A stretch of DNA of 9,110 nt from Eubacterium sp. (GTDB taxonomy: Bacteria; Bacillota; Clostridia; Lachnospirales; Lachnospiraceae). This document shows, in pieces, positions 6,677 through 9,110 of the stretch. Location of the stretch: positions 1-9,110 of the forward strand of contig JAFSTZ010000301.1 of NCBI GenBank assembly GCA_017445525.1, given 5' to 3'. Positions within the stretch are counted from its first letter, which is position 1. Every line of letters starts with the position of its first letter. The translations under genes were made by a program, and so were the position numbers. The notes under the pieces are model-generated. The model worked only from the letters and a program-made list of their open reading frames with translations. It did no database searches and was not told the origin of the DNA.

Positions 6677-9110
6677 ATGGATCAGAATACGAAAATAATC
6701 GTCGACTGTCTCGAGATCGGCGGCATCGGCATCATCATGATGGTGCTTGCATATTTGTGGCGTCTGAAGTACGAGGTGGAGGGATACAGAAGATACGCCA
6801 GATCAGAGGAGAAGGGATGGAAGAAGTACATCTGGATCCTGCTCGTCCTCGGCGCAGCACTCGTGTTCAAGCTGATCCTTGCAGCCTACTACGAAGGTCA
6901 CGAGACCGACATGAACTGTTTCTACGGTTGGTCCGATATGATCTATGAAAACGGCTTTGGCAAGTTCTACAGTCTGGATGCATTTACAGATTATCCGCCC
7001 GGATATATGGCTATCCTCTGGGTGGTTGAGGCTGTCCAGAGACTGTTCTCCATAGAGACGGCTTCGGTGGCTTCAAGAGTCCTGACCAAGCTGGTTCCTG
7101 TCCTTGCAGATCTCGGTGCCGGCTTCGTTCTCTGGCGCATGGCAAAGGAGAAGTTTTCCGAGGGATCATCCTGCCTGATCGCGATTGTTTATGTTATCAG
7201 TCCGATAGTGTTGATGGATTCTTCCGTGTGGGGACAGACTGACAGTGTATTTACCCTGTGCGTTCTGCTCACAGGTTATCTTTGCATGAAGAAAAAGCGC
7301 ATCCCTGCTTACTTTATATTTGTTATCGGGGCGTTTATCAAACCTCAGACGATCATCTTTGCTCCGCTGATCATATGGACATTTATCGAGCAGGTCATCC
7401 TGGAAGATTTCTCGTGGAAAAAGCTTGCGACCGAGCTTGTCGGCGGACTATGCGCCATAGGATCATTCTTTGTCATGGCTATCCCGTTTGGCGTCGGCGC
7501 TGTTGTAAAACAGTATATGGAGACGCTCGGTCAGTATGAGTATGGCTCCGTAAATGCTTACAATATCTGGGCGATGTTCGGAAAGAACTGGGCAAGTCAG
7601 GACGATCTTTTCCTCGGTCTGTCTCTGAAGACATGGGGAATGGTGGCGATCCCTGCCGCAGTATTTTTGAGCGGATTTGCTTTTTATCGTTTGAAAAAGA
7701 AAAATGATATGTCCAGATACTTTATCAGTATGGCAGTCGTGATCATAACCATGTTCCTGTTCTCTGTGCGTATGCATGAGAGGTATATGTTCCCGGCGAT
7801 CGTGCTTTTACTGGCTGCATTTATCATAAAGCCGACCAGAGAGATGTTCGGGGTTTATACCGGCTTTTCATTTATGCAGTTTATGAATGTAGGGCATGTA
7901 TATAAAAATAACGTTGTAAACGGTATGTCCACTGCACCGAGCGGAGGTATCATCGGTATAACTGCTATGCTTTCCATCGGTCTTTACGGATATATGTGGT
8001 TTGCTATGAACAAAGATACGGAGATACTTCCGTTCAGTGAACCGATAAAGTCAAAAGGTCGTCGAGCTAAGGTGAGTTATGCCGCCGTGAAGGACGAGGA
8101 TGAGAAACCGGTGAGAGAGAAGCGGGAGCATTTTTCTATAAAAGCTTCCAAAAAGATGCCGAAGTTTACTAAATATGACTGGATCGTACTTTTTTCTATC
8201 ATTATCGTATACTCGGCTTTTGCGTTGTTTAATCTGGGAAACACGTACGCTCCCCAGACGGAGTGGAGCAATGACGGGGATATGTCTCCGCTTGTGTTTG
8301 ACCTGGGTGAAAACAAGCATGTGGACATGGTCTATATGTATCTCGGGCACAATGTGGACAGGAGGTTCACTCTCGATCTGTCGGAGGACGGAGTGTCATA
8401 TGAGACGGCAGGCGAGTTGACGGCACATGATGTGTTCCACTGGGATCCTCTCAAGAATGCTGATGATGAGTCGACTCCGCCTACTTACAATCTGATAAAG
8501 GATTACAGATATCTGCAGCTGACGCCGCTTGATGCGGACAGCTTTGTCAGAGAGATAGTTATCGTTGATCAGGATAGACATATATTTACTCCCGTGAATG
8601 CGTCAGAGTATCCCGCACTCTTTGACGAGCAGGAGATGTTCGAGTATCCGGCCACATACAGGAGTGGTACCTACTTTGATGAGATCTATCATGCCAGGAC
8701 GGCGCAGGAGATGATAGATGGGCAGTACAACTATGAGAATACTCATCCGCCTTTGGGCAAGTTCCTGATAGGGCTGGGAGTCAGAGTGTTTGGTATGACG
8801 CCGTTTGGATGGCGTATAGTCGGTGTGCTTTTCGGTATCGGCATGCTTCCTCTTATGTTCCTGTTTGCAAGAAGGCTCTTTGATGCCAGGACGTGGGCTG
8901 CCGGAGCGGCGACAGGTCTGTTTGCATTTGATTTTATGCACTTTGCACAGACCAGGATAGCAACGATAGATGTTTACGGAACATTTTTCATCATAGCGAT
9001 GTTCTACTTTATATATAAATATTCGCAGACAAGCTTTTATGATACGAAGCTGTGGAAGACATTTTTGCCGTTACTCGGCGCGGCACTGTCCATGGGCTTT
9101 GGTTGTGCAT
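6677..9110 (+). CDS. Double GT-C glycosyltransferase fusion: mannosyltransferase-like half plus PMT/GT39-like half (3' end outside window)
   Basis: Multi-pass membrane enzyme, probably using polyprenyl-phosphate sugars to glycosylate exported acceptors on the outer face. My translation gives 811 codons without a stop to the window edge. First half (1-450): TM 12-28 and 51-70, the acidic loop 'HETDM' (75-79), 'DYPPGY' (105-110), 'WGQTDS' (185-190) and 'MHERY' (366-370), all typical of GT-C mannosyltransferase-like proteins. A charged cytoplasmic linker (454-498) and TM 501-519 follow. Residues 521-640 look like a discoidin (F5/8 type C)-type beta sandwich ('LSEDGVSYE', 'DYRYLQLTP'). Second half: 'YFDEIYHARTA' (666-676, with the PMT acidic pair D668/E669), 'HPPLGK' (690-695), 'FGWR' (710-713) and 'FDFMHFAQTRIATID' (751-765). 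The rest of the PMT half lies beyond the edge. Sugar and acceptor are unknown. Confidence 0.88.
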   Translation, partial: MDQNTKIIVDCLEIGGIGIIMMVLAYLWRLKYEVEGYRRYARSEEKGWKKYIWILLVLGAALVFKLILAAYYEGHETDMNCFYGWSDMIYENGFGKFYSLDAFTDYPPGYMAILWVVEAVQRLFSIETASVASRVLTKLVPVLADLGAGFVLWRMAKEKFSEGSSCLIAIVYVISPIVLMDSSVWGQTDSVFTLCVLLTGYLCMKKKRIPAYFIFVIGAFIKPQTIIFAPLIIWTFIEQVILEDFSWKKLATELVGGLCAIGSFFVMAIPFGVGAVVKQYMETLGQYEYGSVNAYNIWAMFGKNWASQDDLFLGLSLKTWGMVAIPAAVFLSGFAFYRLKKKNDMSRYFISMAVVIITMFLFSVRMHERYMFPAIVLLLAAFIIKPTREMFGVYTGFSFMQFMNVGHVYKNNVVNGMSTAPSGGIIGITAMLSIGLYGYMWFAMNKDTEILPFSEPIKSKGRRAKVSYAAVKDEDEKPVREKREHFSIKASKKMPKFTKYDWIVLFSIIIVYSAFALFNLGNTYAPQTEWSNDGDMSPLVFDLGENKHVDMVYMYLGHNVDRRFTLDLSEDGVSYETAGELTAHDVFHWDPLKNADDESTPPTYNLIKDYRYLQLTPLDADSFVREIVIVDQDRHIFTPVNASEYPALFDEQEMFEYPATYRSGTYFDEIYHARTAQEMIDGQYNYENTHPPLGKFLIGLGVRVFGMTPFGWRIVGVLFGIGMLPLMFLFARRLFDARTWAAGAATGLFAFDFMHFAQTRIATIDVYGTFFIIAMFYFIYKYSQTSFYDTKLWKTFLPLLGAALSMGFGCA

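Noticed and set aside
7258..7539. Plus-strand open frame of 93 codons, and the minus-strand frame at 7463-7777
   Set aside because: Both overlap the continuous glycosyltransferase frame that carries the WGQTDS and MHERY motifs, and have no features of their own.

Overview
The window looks like chromosomal DNA from an anaerobic, low-to-mid GC member of the Bacillota, most probably a Lachnospiraceae-type gut or rumen Clostridia. This is inferred from the gene families (an oxygen-sensitive 2-hydroxyacyl-CoA dehydratase/activase fusion and a Clostridia-style HTH protein), the strong AGGAGG-like ribosome binding sites, consensus sigma-A promoters and frequent AGA/ATA codons. No rRNA, tRNA, CRISPR array, insertion sequence or phage gene was seen.

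Layout, left to right. (1) The C-terminal part of an XRE-type helix-turn-helix protein runs rightward; its reading frame is open to the left edge. (2) A 1407-residue gene runs leftward and converges on it with no spacer: one TGATCA palindrome supplies both stop codons. Its product joins two BadF/BcrA/HgdC-type ATPase (activase) domains, a cysteine-rich linker and two regions that look like 2-hydroxyacyl-CoA dehydratase subunits. (3) A 180-bp divergent promoter region follows, with a good sigma-A promoter on each strand and a 9-bp inverted repeat over the rightward -35 element. (4) Rightward, a CorA-family divalent-cation transporter starts at GTG. (5) After a 95-bp AT-rich gap comes a six-TM rhomboid-like protein that seems to lack the catalytic residues and carries a Cys/His zinc-ribbon-like tail. 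(6) Nine bases after its stop begins a very large membrane glycosyltransferase, cut by the right edge. It fuses a GT-C mannosyltransferase-like half to a discoidin-like insert and a protein O-mannosyltransferase (PMT/GT39)-like half. This last gene is open for 811 codons to the window end.

How the genes may work together. The activase fusion is probably an ATP-driven, low-potential electron-transfer enzyme and stands alone, with no separate dehydratase subunit genes beside it. The rhomboid-like gene and the glycosyltransferase are tightly spaced and probably translationally coupled, which suggests a joint role at the membrane, for instance handling or glycosylating exported proteins or envelope polymers. 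CorA may share their transcript, but no functional link is visible.

The window is mostly recognisable housekeeping or accessory metabolism. The parts most worth a second look are the apparent 2+2 single-chain architecture of the activase/dehydratase protein, the rhomboid pseudoenzyme with a zinc tail, and the double GT-C fusion.
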